Source of the DNA: Kosakonia sacchari SP1
Lineage (GTDB): Bacteria; Pseudomonadota; Gammaproteobacteria; Enterobacterales; Enterobacteriaceae
DNA: 64,000 nucleotides
NCBI RefSeq assembly: GCF_000300455.3
Contig: NZ_CP007215.2
Location: 2,356,001 to 2,420,000 of the forward strand
Reading direction: 5' to 3'
This document shows, piece by piece, positions 43,775 through 52,323 of this stretch. The notes under the pieces were generated by a model. It searched no databases. It saw only the letters and a list, made by a program, of their open reading frames with translations, and was not told the DNA's origin. How positions within the stretch are numbered: position 1 is the stretch's first letter; every line of letters starts with the position of its first letter. The translations under genes were made by a program, and so were the position numbers.

Positions 43775-45373
43775 ATGTCCACGGGAAAAACGCTGCTCGC
43801 CCTTGCGCTGAGCACACTGTTACCGGCAAGTGCCGCATGGGCGGCGTCCAACGATACAATCATCTACTGCTCCGAAGCGTCACCGGAATCCTTCAACCCG
43901 CAAATTGCCAGCTCCGGGCCGACATTTGTTGCCAGCTCGCAGGTGCTTTATAACCGCCTGGTCACCTTTGACCCGGTGAAAAACACACCGGTACCGTCGC
44001 TGGCGACCGACTGGAAAGTCTCTGAAGACGGAAAGACCTGGACCTTCACGCTGCGCCAGGGCGTAAAATTCAACAGCAATAAATATTTCAAACCGACGCG
44101 CGACTTTAACGCCGATGACGTTGTGTTCTCTGTGATGCGCCAGATGGATCCGAAACATCCTTATCATAATGTTTCGCAAGGTAATTACGAATACTTCACC
44201 GATGTCGGCCTTGATAAGCTGATCAAAGAAGTGAAAAAAATCGATGATAACCATGTTCAGTTTGTACTGAATGAGCCGAATGCCGCATTTCTTGCCGACT
44301 GGGGGATGGATTTTGCTTCCATTCTCTCTGCGGAATACGCGGATGCGATGCTGAAAAAAGGCACACCTGAAAACGTCGATAACTGGCCAATCGGCACCGG
44401 TCCGTACGCCTTGCAGCAGTACAAAACGGACGCGCAAATCCGCTACATTGCCAACCCAAATTATTGGGATGGTGAAGTGCCTACCAAACATCTCATCTTC
44501 TCTATTACCCCGGATGTGCAAACCCGTCTGGCGAAACTGCAAACCAATGAATGCCAGATAATTCCCGCCCCGGCACCGGTGCAGTTTGATCAGATCAAAA
44601 ACAACAAAGACTTAACGCTGCATACCATTGATGCGCTGAATGTGGGCTACCTCGCGTTTAACACCGAGAAAAAGCCGTTTGATAATGTGCTGGTGCGTCA
44701 GGCGCTGAACTATGCGACCGACAAACAGGCAATCGTCAATGCGGTGTTCCTCGGTTCAGGTACGGTGGCAAAATCACCGCTGCCGCCGAACATGCTCGGG
44801 TTTAATAAAGACCTGAAGGATTACAGCTACGATCCTGAGAAAGCCAAAGCGCTGCTCAAGCAGGCCGGGCTGGAAAAGGGCTTTGAAGCCACACTGTGGT
44901 CAATGCCGGTGCAGCGTCCGTATAACCCGAACTCGCGGCGCATCGCCGAGATGATCCAGGCAGACTGGGCAAAAGTCGGCGTGAAGGCGAAGATCGTCTC
45001 CTATGAATGGGGTGAATATCTGGCTGGTATGCGTAAAGGCGAACACGATACCGCACTGTTCGGCTGGATGTCGGATAACGGCGACCCGGACAACTTTGCC
45101 GATGTGCTGCTCGGTTGCAACAGCATCAAAACCGGATCTAACGCCGCCCGCTGGTGCGATAAGGGATATGATGCCCTGGTGCAGAAAGCGAAGCTGACGG
45201 CGGATCCTGCCGTCCGCGCCAAACTGTACGGTCAGGCACAGGAGATTTTCTACCAGCAGGCGCCGTGGATCGCGTTGGCTAACGGCAAAACGTTTTACGC
45301 CACCCGCAGTAACGTCAGCGGTTATACCGTCAGCCTGATGGGCAGCGATTTTTCGAAAGCGAAGCTGAATTAA
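43775..45373 (+). CDS. DppA-like periplasmic peptide-binding protein (second copy)
   Basis: A 532-residue family-5 solute-binding protein related to DppA and to the copy at 10.2 kb (shared blocks PTRDFNADDVVFS, SILSAEYADAMLKKGTPE, SMPVQRPYNPNSRRIAEMIQ, KIVSYEWGEYL). Signal peptide about 1-24 (LLALALSTLLPASAAWAA). The start at 43775 has GAAGGCTCC before it. The 26 residues read from 43697 would place the signal peptide inside and are not used. No transport partners nearby. It is followed 10 bases later by ydcY, so the two may share a transcript. Substrate likely a short peptide, details unknown. Confidence 0.93.
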   Translation: MSTGKTLLALALSTLLPASAAWAASNDTIIYCSEASPESFNPQIASSGPTFVASSQVLYNRLVTFDPVKNTPVPSLATDWKVSEDGKTWTFTLRQGVKFNSNKYFKPTRDFNADDVVFSVMRQMDPKHPYHNVSQGNYEYFTDVGLDKLIKEVKKIDDNHVQFVLNEPNAAFLADWGMDFASILSAEYADAMLKKGTPENVDNWPIGTGPYALQQYKTDAQIRYIANPNYWDGEVPTKHLIFSITPDVQTRLAKLQTNECQIIPAPAPVQFDQIKNNKDLTLHTIDALNVGYLAFNTEKKPFDNVLVRQALNYATDKQAIVNAVFLGSGTVAKSPLPPNMLGFNKDLKDYSYDPEKAKALLKQAGLEKGFEATLWSMPVQRPYNPNSRRIAEMIQADWAKVGVKAKIVSYEWGEYLAGMRKGEHDTALFGWMSDNGDPDNFADVLLGCNSIKTGSNAARWCDKGYDALVQKAKLTADPAVRAKLYGQAQEIFYQQAPWIALANGKTFYATRSNVSGYTVSLMGSDFSKAKLN

Positions 45374-45383
45374 AGGAGAGGCT

Positions 45384-45617
45384 ATGTCACATCTGGATGA
45401 GGTTATCGCCCGCGTTGATGCGGCTATCGAACAAGGCGTTATTATCGGGATGAATACGTTGCTGGTTGAGCTTAGCGATGATGCGGCGCTGAGCCGGGAC
45501 GAACGCTACACCCAGCAACAGCGCCTGCGTCAGGCAATTGCGCACCATGGTCGGCAGCACAAGGAAGATATGGAAGCGCGACGCGAGCAGCTCACCAAAG
45601 GTGGCGAGATCCTGTAA
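45384..45617 (+). CDS. ydcY: YdcY, DUF2526 protein
   Basis: A 77-residue soluble protein nearly the same as E. coli YdcY: it starts MSHLDEVIARVDAAIE and ends KEDMEARREQLTKGGEIL. Mostly helical and charged. AAAGGAGAGG ribosome site. It follows the DppA-like gene by 10 bases; in E. coli it lies between ydcX and ydcZ. Function unknown. Confidence 0.95.
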   Translation: MSHLDEVIARVDAAIEQGVIIGMNTLLVELSDDAALSRDERYTQQQRLRQAIAHHGRQHKEDMEARREQLTKGGEIL

Positions 45618-46067
45618 TTAAAACTGGCGTCTGGCGACAAGCCAGGCGCCAATTACCAGCAACACCGCGCCGCACACCGGACCAATCAGCGCTTTCAGCG
45701 CCACGCCCTGGCTTCTTACCACATCCATCACCAGCCCGCCGATAAGCTGGCTTGCGACCAGCACCGCAATAGTTGTTGCCGCACCGACATACTGATAGCC
45801 GCTGATACTGGCAAAGACAAAAAACGACCCCAGCAGACCGGGAATAAGCGTCCACCATTTCACACTGGTGTACAACTCCTGAAATCCGGCCACACCGTGT
45901 TTGATCAGCAAAATAGAGACAAACAGCACAATGCCGACCAGCGAATTCAGCAGCATGGCGATAAGAATGGTTGACGCCGACTGGGTAATGCGCACCATTA
46001 AGGTGTTTTGCACCACCAGGCCAATACCGGCGGCAATCAAAAAGGTGAGGGTGAGCGACTGATTCAT
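45618..46067 (-). CDS. ydcZ: YdcZ, DMT-superfamily small membrane protein (DUF606)
   Basis: A 149-residue membrane protein with five hydrophobic segments (LTLTFLIAAGIGLVVQNTLM, ILIAMLLNSLVGIVLFVSIL, further VASQLIGGLVMD and VCGAVLLVIGAWLVA), one half of a DMT transporter. The E. coli counterpart has the same length. It starts inside the mnaT stop (4-base overlap) and abuts ydcY end to end, both stops being adjacent. Substrate unknown. Confidence 0.93.
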   Translation of the reverse strand: MNQSLTLTFLIAAGIGLVVQNTLMVRITQSASTILIAMLLNSLVGIVLFVSILLIKHGVAGFQELYTSVKWWTLIPGLLGSFFVFASISGYQYVGAATTIAVLVASQLIGGLVMDVVRSQGVALKALIGPVCGAVLLVIGAWLVARRQF

Positions 46068-46582
46068 GAAATGGCGTCCGGTTCGGTACGGTCATCAAGT
46101 TGCAGTTGCATAAACGTCAGATCCAGCCAGCGGCCAAACTTCGTGCCGACCTGCGGCATTTGCCCGGTGATCACAAACCCAAGTTTGCTGTGCAAATGAA
46201 TCGAGCCGTGATTTTGCGCTTCGATACCCGCGACCATCACATGTTTGCCGATGCGTTTGGCTTCGTCGATTAAGTGTTCCATCAGTGCCAGGCCGATGCC
46301 TTTGCCTTGATGCTCCGGATGGACATAAACCGAGTGCTCAACCGTGTGGCGAAAACCGTCAAAAGCGCGCCAGTCGCCAAACGAGGCATAACCAGTAACT
46401 GCACCATTTTCTTCGCTGACCAGCACCGGATAGCCGAGCGCGGCGCGAGCTTCAAACCAGGCGATACGGTTGTCGATATCGACCGTCTGGTCATTCCAGA
46501 TGGCTGCGGTATTAACCACTGCATGGTTGTAAATGGCGGCGATGGCCGCGCAATCGTCTTTCCCGGCGTAACGAATATTCAT
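46064..46582 (-). CDS. mnaT: L-methionine/L-amino acid N-acyltransferase MnaT (YncA)
   Basis: A 172-residue GNAT enzyme that acetylates methionine and related amino acids, including toxic analogues, in the cytoplasm. It starts MNIRYAGKDDCAAIAAIYNH, with the acetyl-CoA motif HPEHQGKGIGLALMEHLIDE near residue 85 and AGIEAQNHGSIHLHSKLGF. Close to E. coli YncA. Operon mnaT-ydcZ with a 4-base overlap. It is divergent from an XRE-cupin regulator only 37 bases away, which is likely to control it. Confidence 0.94.
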   Translation of the reverse strand: MNIRYAGKDDCAAIAAIYNHAVVNTAAIWNDQTVDIDNRIAWFEARAALGYPVLVSEENGAVTGYASFGDWRAFDGFRHTVEHSVYVHPEHQGKGIGLALMEHLIDEAKRIGKHVMVAGIEAQNHGSIHLHSKLGFVITGQMPQVGTKFGRWLDLTFMQLQLDDRTEPDAIS

Positions 46583-46584
46583 GG

Positions 46585-46611
46585 TTGAACCTCAAATTTG
46601 TACACTATAGT
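46585..46611 (+). promoter_or_regulatory. Compact promoter/operator for the XRE-cupin gene
   Basis: TTGAAC (46585-46590) and TATAGT (46606-46611), 15 bases apart, could be -35 and -10. The palindrome ACTATAGT overlaps the -10. The gene starts at 46620, so an RNA beginning 7 bases after the -10 would have almost no leader. Confidence 0.4.
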
Positions 46612-46619
46612 ATTACGTT

Positions 46620-47195
46620 ATGAATACTATCTCAGACAATATAAATCAACGGATCAGTGCGCGAATTCGCGTTGAACGTGAATCACGCGGCTGGTCGCTG
46701 AGCGAACTGGCGGAGCGTGCCGGGGTGTCGCGGGCGATGATCCACAAAATTGAACGCGGCGAAAGTAGCCCGACGGCGGCGCTGCTGGCGCGGCTTTCCG
46801 GCGCGTTTGGTATCAGTATGTCAACGCTGATTGCGCGCGCGGAAATGCAGGAAGGTAAATTGCTGCGCCACGCCGATCAGCCCGTCTGGCGCGATCCGCA
46901 AAGTCACTATCTGCGCCGTCACGTTTCGCCGCGCAGTGATTTGCCTATCGACCTGGTGCAAATCGAGCTGCCTGCCGGGAGCGATATTCCCATGCCTGCA
47001 TCCGCCTATGCGCTGGCGCGCCAGCTTATCTGGTTGCAGGAGGGGGAACTGGTGTTCGTTGAAGGCGACACACGCCATGAGATGCGCGCCGGAGATTGTC
47101 TGGAGCTCGGCCCGCCCAATGATTGCCGCTTTATTAATGAAAGTGACACGCCTTGCCGTTATCTGGTGGTGCGGCTAAATCCTTCCAGCTCGTAA
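46620..47195 (+). CDS. XRE-cupin transcriptional regulator next to mnaT
   Basis: A 191-residue regulator of the same layout as SutR: HTH_XRE at residues 10-70 (RESRGWSLSELAERAGVSRA, MIHKIERGESSPTAALLARL) and a cupin at 100-185 (LVQIELPAGSDIPM, RAGDCLELGPPNDC). It is divergent from mnaT with only 37 bases between the starts, so it most likely represses mnaT-ydcZ and itself. No ribosome site is seen before the ATG, which fits a leaderless message. The effector may be an amino acid or its acyl derivative, an inference from the neighbour. Confidence 0.88.
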   Translation: MNTISDNINQRISARIRVERESRGWSLSELAERAGVSRAMIHKIERGESSPTAALLARLSGAFGISMSTLIARAEMQEGKLLRHADQPVWRDPQSHYLRRHVSPRSDLPIDLVQIELPAGSDIPMPASAYALARQLIWLQEGELVFVEGDTRHEMRAGDCLELGPPNDCRFINESDTPCRYLVVRLNPSSS

Positions 47196-47262
47196 TGTAA
47201 ACGCGCTCCTGGCCGTCAGGGACTAGTATCAATAGTTAGTCTGACACGTACAGGAGCGAACA

Positions 47263-48300
47263 ATGAAACAAGATCCTCACCGCAACCGCCGCTGGGTGCT
47301 GGCTTCCCGCCCGCATGGCGCGCCCGTCGCAGATAATTTCCGCCTTGAAGAAGATGGCATCGCCACGCCGGGCGAAGGGCAGGTGTTGCTGCGCACGGTT
47401 TTTCTCTCGTTAGATCCTTATATGCGCGGGCGTATGAGCGATGCGCCATCGTATTCACCGCCGGTAAAAATTGGTGAAGTGATGTGCGGTGCTACCGTTA
47501 GCCGCGTCGTCAAATCTCAGCACCCGGATTTCGCCGAAGGTGACTGGGTGCTGGGTTACAGCGGCTGGCAGGATTACGACATTTCGGGCGGCGAAGGCCT
47601 GGTCAAACTGGGAGACAATCCGCCGCACCCGTCATGGTCGCTTGGCATTCTTGGTATGCCAGGGTTTACCGCCTATATGGGCTTGCTGGATATTGGCAAG
47701 CCGAAAGCCGGTGAAACGTTGGTTGTTGCTGCCGCAACCGGTCCGGTCGGGGCCACGGTGGGGCAAATCGGTAAAATTAAGGGATGTCGCGTAGTCGGCG
47801 TGGCCGGCGGCAGCGAGAAATGCCGTCATGCCGTGGATGTGCTGGGGTTCGATCACTGCATTGATCATCATGCAGAGGATTTTGCCGAACAACTGGCCGC
47901 GGCGTGCCCGCAAGGTATCGATATCTATTTTGAAAATGTCGGCGGAAAAGTATTTGATGCGGTACTGCCGTTATTAAATACCTCCGCGCGAATTCCGCTT
48001 TGCGGATTAGTCAGCGGCTATAACGCCACCGATCTTCCTGCTGGTCCGGATCGTATTCCGTTATTAATGGCAACACTGCTGAAAAAACGAATTCGCTTGC
48101 AAGGTTTTATTATTGGTCAGGATTACGGCCATCGTATTCATGAATTTCAACAAGAAATGGAACAATGGATACGACAAGAAATAATTCAGTACCGTGAGCA
48201 ATTGATCGACGGGCTGGAAAATGCGCCAGACGCTTTTATCGGCCTGCTCGAAGGGAAAAATTTCGGTAAAGTCGTAGTGCAAATCGGGCCTCTCAGCTAA
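47263..48300 (+). CDS. curA: NADPH-dependent curcumin reductase CurA
   Basis: A 345-residue zinc-free MDR-type reductase that saturates C=C bonds of enones such as curcumin. NADPH-binding AATGPVGATVGQIGKIKGCR near residue 155, start HRNRRWVLASRPHGAPVADN, and family block VLGYSGWQDYDIS. No zinc ligands are seen. E. coli YncB/CurA is close. CAGGAGCG ribosome site. mcbR follows 252 bases downstream. Confidence 0.95.
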   Translation: MKQDPHRNRRWVLASRPHGAPVADNFRLEEDGIATPGEGQVLLRTVFLSLDPYMRGRMSDAPSYSPPVKIGEVMCGATVSRVVKSQHPDFAEGDWVLGYSGWQDYDISGGEGLVKLGDNPPHPSWSLGILGMPGFTAYMGLLDIGKPKAGETLVVAAATGPVGATVGQIGKIKGCRVVGVAGGSEKCRHAVDVLGFDHCIDHHAEDFAEQLAAACPQGIDIYFENVGGKVFDAVLPLLNTSARIPLCGLVSGYNATDLPAGPDRIPLLMATLLKKRIRLQGFIIGQDYGHRIHEFQQEMEQWIRQEIIQYREQLIDGLENAPDAFIGLLEGKNFGKVVVQIGPLS

Positions 48301-48305
48301 AAGAA

Positions 48306-48330
48306 TGATGGCGGTGAAAAACCGCCATCA
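48306..48330 (+). terminator. Hairpin after curA
   Basis: TGATGGCGGT/ACCGCCATCA, a 10-bp stem with a loop of 5, lies 5 bases after the stop codon. No T-run follows, so the efficiency is uncertain. Confidence 0.55.
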
Positions 48331-48552
48331 GAAATCGTGCAAATTTTTGAGAAACGTCTTTAATTAGATAAGCATAAGGAACTGATGACCTTGTGAAAGC
48401 GGTTCCTGGTAGTTGTGCATAATAAATACAAATTGTTTTAACTTTTACGCGACCATCCAAGACCAGGCATGTGTATATAATATATTCATTGACACAAATC
48501 ACGGACACGCTACCAGGCTGAGAATAAATAAGAAATTATACGGGATACAAAC

Positions 48553-49209
48553 ATGCTTGATTTGGAAAAAGCGCAGCGGACCAGTCTCACCATGCAAGTT
48601 GAGGCGAGTCTTAAGAGTGCGCTTATTATTGGTGCGCTTAAACCGGGCGCGCGACTCATCACAAAGGAAATAGCCGATCAATTAGGCACCAGTATTACAC
48701 CGGTGCGGGAAGCGTTACTGCGGTTGGTCTCCGCAGGCGCGCTGCATGCCACGCCGGCGCAGGCTTTTCTGGTGCCGGAAGTCAGCCTTGATCGCTATAA
48801 CGAAATTAACCAGATTCGTAAAAATCTTGAGGGTATGGCCGCACGCGCTGCCAGCCAGCATATGACGAAGGAGAAAATTCGTGAGTTGCGTATCCTGGCG
48901 GCGAATTTCCATGAAGCAATGAAAAGCGGTAACACCGAGCAGGGCCTGCAGGCTAACCGCGTGTTTCGCTTTAGCGTTTACAGCCACGCCGGGATGCCGA
49001 CGCTAACCGCCTTGATTGAGCAGTTATGGGTCCGAATTGGACCTTGTTACAATTATCTTTATCCACATTCTGAGGATCTAACGCGCGTCGAAAATTACAG
49101 TGATTTGTTGGCGGCGTTAGAAGAGGGAGACGCTTTCGCTAGCGAACGCGCGTTATGGCGTGCGATTGATGAGGGCGCAAACATCGTTCACAAACAATTC
49201 TATCGCTGA
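48553..49209 (+). CDS. mcbR: McbR (YncC), GntR/FadR-type regulator
   Basis: A 218-residue regulator. Winged helix at residues 10-75 (LITKEIADQLGTSITPVREA, then LLRLVSAGALHATP), FCD-type helical ligand domain after it (ARAASQHMTKEKIRELRIL). E. coli McbR represses mcbA and acts in biofilm and mucoidy control. A TATAAT at 48476-48481 in the AT-rich upstream part may be its -10. It is close to curA and yncD as in E. coli, but a chemoreceptor and a GNAT gene follow here. Confidence 0.93.
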   Translation: MLDLEKAQRTSLTMQVEASLKSALIIGALKPGARLITKEIADQLGTSITPVREALLRLVSAGALHATPAQAFLVPEVSLDRYNEINQIRKNLEGMAARAASQHMTKEKIRELRILAANFHEAMKSGNTEQGLQANRVFRFSVYSHAGMPTLTALIEQLWVRIGPCYNYLYPHSEDLTRVENYSDLLAALEEGDAFASERALWRAIDEGANIVHKQFYR

Positions 49210-49403
49210 GTTCCAATTCAACGACATAATCATTCTCTTTATATATTGATGCTCCCCGGAAAAATTTGCGAATGGGGCGCATCAATATCACGTTTTTGAC
49301 TGATAAGACCAGCCAGCACCTGAAATCCCTGGTTTCTTTGCCGATAACGATGTGTGCGTGCAGTTGTTGGGCGCTAACATTGGGATTTAGCAAGGAGTCC
49401 GGA

Positions 49404-51341
49404 ATGTCATTTAGCCAGCGGTTAAGCAACATAAAAATTAGTAGAAAGCTGTCAGTCGGTTTTGGGTTAGTTCTCTTTCTGGTTGCTATTGCCACCGTCC
49501 TCAGCGTATTGCGCTTTAAAGAAATACGCGACGTCTACGAAAAAACCAACCTTATGTACAACATCAACATTGAAGTATTTCAGGCTAAAATTAACCGTCT
49601 GAAATACTTCTATGGCGATGATAAATCAGGGCAGGTGATGTCCAACTACGTGCGCCACGCTTCCGAGCTGACCACCAGCGCAGACGACATGTCCTGGTCT
49701 GCAAACGAAAAACAAATTATCAACGATGTCGCCAGCCACCTGGAACAGTTCCAGGCCGCGATTGGCGAGATGCAAAAAGCCACCGGTGATATCAAGACCG
49801 TGCGCGAATCACTCGACAAACTGGCCGCACAAGATCTCTCTGCGCGCTACACCACGCTGGTGCGCACGCCGGTGGCCGACCCTGCGCTGATGGCACAAAT
49901 TTACGAACAGTTATTTGCGATCAGCACGGTGCGCGACGCCGCACTGGTGGTACGTTACAGCCCGGGTAAAGAGTCTAAAGAGGCGCTGGATGCCCGTTTT
50001 GTCGCCACGCAGAAGAGCGTTCAGGCGCTGGTAAGCCAGTTACCAGGTGAGCTGCAATCACCGCTGCAATCCCTGTGGGATGACACGGTGAAATACCGCG
50101 ATTTGAGCCTTAACTATCTCAGCGCTTTCCAGGCATTAAAAGCCGCGGAAGATAAAGTGAAAGTGGGTGGGGATGAGAGCAGCGCCTCGCTCAAACAGAT
50201 CATTACGCTGGTGAAAGCGCACAACGATGAACTGGCATACACCTCCAGTACCATTGCGGCGATTATCGGTGTGATTGCTATCCTGCTTGGCGTGATCGTC
50301 TCCTGGTGGGTTATCCGTCAGATTACACGTCCTATCGATCGCAACCTGGCGCTGGCGGAACGTATCGCCAGTGGCGATCTCAGCTCGAAAATTCGTGCGC
50401 AGAGCACGGATGAACTGGGGCAATTAACCGGTGCAATGGGCCGGATGAACGATACGCTGCGCGATATGATTTTCGAAGTGCGCAACAGCGTAAGCCAGGT
50501 TTCGCGTGCGGCAACGGAGATTGCTGAAGGCAATACCGATCTCTCTTCCCGCACCGAGCAGCAGGCAGCGGCGGTCGTTGAAACCGCGGCCAGTATGGAA
50601 GAGTTGACTGCCACGGTGAAAAACAACGCCGATAATGCCCGTAATGCCAGCAGCCTGGCAGCCCAGGCATCGAAAACCGCCAGCGAAGGCGGTACGGTGA
50701 TGCGCGAAGTGGTAAATACCATGGGCGATATTCATAACAGTTCGAACAAAATTGCCGATATTACTGCTGTGATTAACAGCATCGCCTTCCAGACCAACAT
50801 TCTGGCACTCAACGCTGCCGTAGAAGCGGCACGCGCCGGTGAACAGGGTCGTGGTTTTGCGGTAGTGGCCAGCGAAGTGCGCAGCCTGTCGCAACGCAGC
50901 TCGCAGGCAGCAAAAGATATCGAACAGCTGATTAGCGAGTCGGTTTCGCGCATTAATGTCGGTAGCGAACTGGTGGCAAAAGCTGGTGAAACCATGGATC
51001 AGGTGGTGCAGTCTGTCACCCGTGTTAACGATATCATGGGCGAAATCTCGTCTGCTTCCGAAGAACAGAGCCGCGGTATTGAGCAAATCGCCCGTGCGGT
51101 GGGCGAGCTTGATAGCACCACGCAGCAGAACGCCTCATTGGTAAGCGAATCCTCTTCGGCGGCGGGTTCGCTGGAAGAGCAGGCGCGTTTGCTGGAAGAG
51201 CTGGTCGCCACGTTCCGTCTTGAGCAGAATGGCGCAAAACCGGTAGCCAAAACCGGCAAACCTACAGCCAAACCCGGCGTGAAGCAGAGCGTCGAACCGC
51301 GTGAAATCGCCACGAGCGATGAGGGCTGGACCACCTTTTAA
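49404..51341 (+). CDS. Methyl-accepting chemotaxis protein with a large helical sensor
   Basis: A 645-residue chemoreceptor. TM1 at 17-36 ([20 protein letters not shown]), periplasmic domain 37-282 rich in helix and without cysteine, TM2 about 283-304 ([20 protein letters not shown]), HAMP 305-360, signalling domain with the hairpin tip near residues 450-500 ([20 protein letters not shown] then [15 protein letters not shown]). The sensor of about 245 residues fits the helical bimodular type of McpS-like receptors more than the four-helix Tar type. The C-terminus GWTTF resembles the NWETF tether for CheR. The start at 49404 has AAGGAGTCC. It is not E. coli Trg, Tar or Tsr. Ligand unknown. Confidence 0.92.
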   Translation: MSFSQRLSNIKISRKLSVGFGLVLFLVAIATVLSVLRFKEIRDVYEKTNLMYNINIEVFQAKINRLKYFYGDDKSGQVMSNYVRHASELTTSADDMSWSANEKQIINDVASHLEQFQAAIGEMQKATGDIKTVRESLDKLAAQDLSARYTTLVRTPVADPALMAQIYEQLFAISTVRDAALVVRYSPGKESKEALDARFVATQKSVQALVSQLPGELQSPLQSLWDDTVKYRDLSLNYLSAFQALKAAEDKVKVGGDESSASLKQIITLVKAHNDELAYTSSTIAAIIGVIAILLGVIVSWWVIRQITRPIDRNLALAERIASGDLSSKIRAQSTDELGQLTGAMGRMNDTLRDMIFEVRNSVSQVSRAATEIAEGNTDLSSRTEQQAAAVVETAASMEELTATVKNNADNARNASSLAAQASKTASEGGTVMREVVNTMGDIHNSSNKIADITAVINSIAFQTNILALNAAVEAARAGEQGRGFAVVASEVRSLSQRSSQAAKDIEQLISESVSRINVGSELVAKAGETMDQVVQSVTRVNDIMGEISSASEEQSRGIEQIARAVGELDSTTQQNASLVSESSSAAGSLEEQARLLEELVATFRLEQNGAKPVAKTGKPTAKPGVKQSVEPREIATSDEGWTTF

Positions 51342-51365
51342 CCTTTGATACGCGCATCAGTAGCA

Positions 51366-51396
51366 GCCCGGAAGCGCGATGCATCCGGGCTTTTTT
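51366..51396 (+). terminator. Rho-independent terminator of the chemoreceptor gene
   Basis: GCCCGG/CCGGGC stem followed by TTTTTT. It lies directly before the GNAT gene and overlaps the first ATG candidates of that gene, which argues for the later start. Confidence 0.88.
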
Positions 51397-51411
51397 ATGG
51401 GAAACGGCGGT

Positions 51412-52278
51412 ATGAAATACCCTCTGGTAAAACAACTAAAACAGCACGACATATTGCGCCAAAGCTTTATTGATTTAGCCGTAGATATCTTCGATTTATC
51501 CTTCGAGGCCTGGTATCAGGCGGGGTTCTGGACAGAAAACTACATTCCCTACGCGCTGGTCGATGACAACCAGGTTATCGCCAATGCCTCGGTTAACGTT
51601 ATCGACACATGCTGGATGGGCGCAGAAAAACGCTATATCCAGATAGGCACGGTAATGACCGATAAGCGTTATCGCAATAACGGACTTGCCCGTTACCTGC
51701 TGACGGAAATTATCCAGGACTGGCAATACCGGGCCGATGCAATCTATTTATACGCAAACGCCAGCGTGCGAGATTTCTATCCGAAATTTGGCTTTGAGAA
51801 AGCGCGGGAATATCAATACACCCTGCGCGCCACGCCGATGGCGAGTGACTTTCGCCGGCTGGATATGGACGACGACGCCGACAGGCAGCAGTTGCTGCAT
51901 TATTACGCGAAATCCAACCCTTTTTCGGCGCTGCCGATGAATAACAATCTGGGGTTGTTGATGTTTTACTGCGCGTCGTATTTAAAAGCGTGCGTCTATT
52001 TTTCAGAAAAACATCAGGCTATCGCCATTGCCACGCAAAACAGAGGCACGCTGCTGTGTTTCGATATTTTTGCCGAATCGGGCTCGTCTTTAACGCAAAT
52101 CGTTAATGCATTAGCGAATCAGCAAACCCAGCGTGTGGTGTTAGGTTTTACGCCCAAAGAAACCCGCGAATGCGAATGCACGTTAATTGACGATGAGGAC
52201 ACGCTGTTTCTGTTCAGCGGCAAAGAGAATGTGTTTCGCGACCATCAGGTGATGTTCCCGCTGTTGTCACATGCCTAG
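51412..52278 (+). CDS. GNAT-family N-acetyltransferase, two-domain
   Basis: A 288-residue protein. The first half is a GNAT domain (IQIGTVMTDKRYRNNGLARY with the acetyl-CoA loop RYRNNGLA near residue 85, then DFYPKFGFEKAREY). The second half, about 140 residues, is probably a degenerate second GNAT-like domain or regulatory part (FYCASYLKACVYFSEKHQ). The start at 51412 (MKYPLVKQLKQHD) is used because the ATGs at 51379 and 51397 lie in or right after the terminator. Substrate unknown. Confidence 0.82.
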   Translation: MKYPLVKQLKQHDILRQSFIDLAVDIFDLSFEAWYQAGFWTENYIPYALVDDNQVIANASVNVIDTCWMGAEKRYIQIGTVMTDKRYRNNGLARYLLTEIIQDWQYRADAIYLYANASVRDFYPKFGFEKAREYQYTLRATPMASDFRRLDMDDDADRQQLLHYYAKSNPFSALPMNNNLGLLMFYCASYLKACVYFSEKHQAIAIATQNRGTLLCFDIFAESGSSLTQIVNALANQQTQRVVLGFTPKETRECECTLIDDEDTLFLFSGKENVFRDHQVMFPLLSHA

Positions 52279-52291
52279 CCGTTATCGCTAT

Positions 52292-52317
52292 AAAAAAAGC
52301 CCCTGCTAACAGGGGCT
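52292..52317 (-). terminator. Terminator shared by yncD and the GNAT gene
   Basis: AGCCCCTG/CAGGGGCT 8-bp stem with a 4-base loop. The minus strand runs into a T-run (52292-52298), so it clearly serves yncD. It may also end the GNAT transcript. Confidence 0.85.
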
Positions 52318-52323
52318 TGCATA

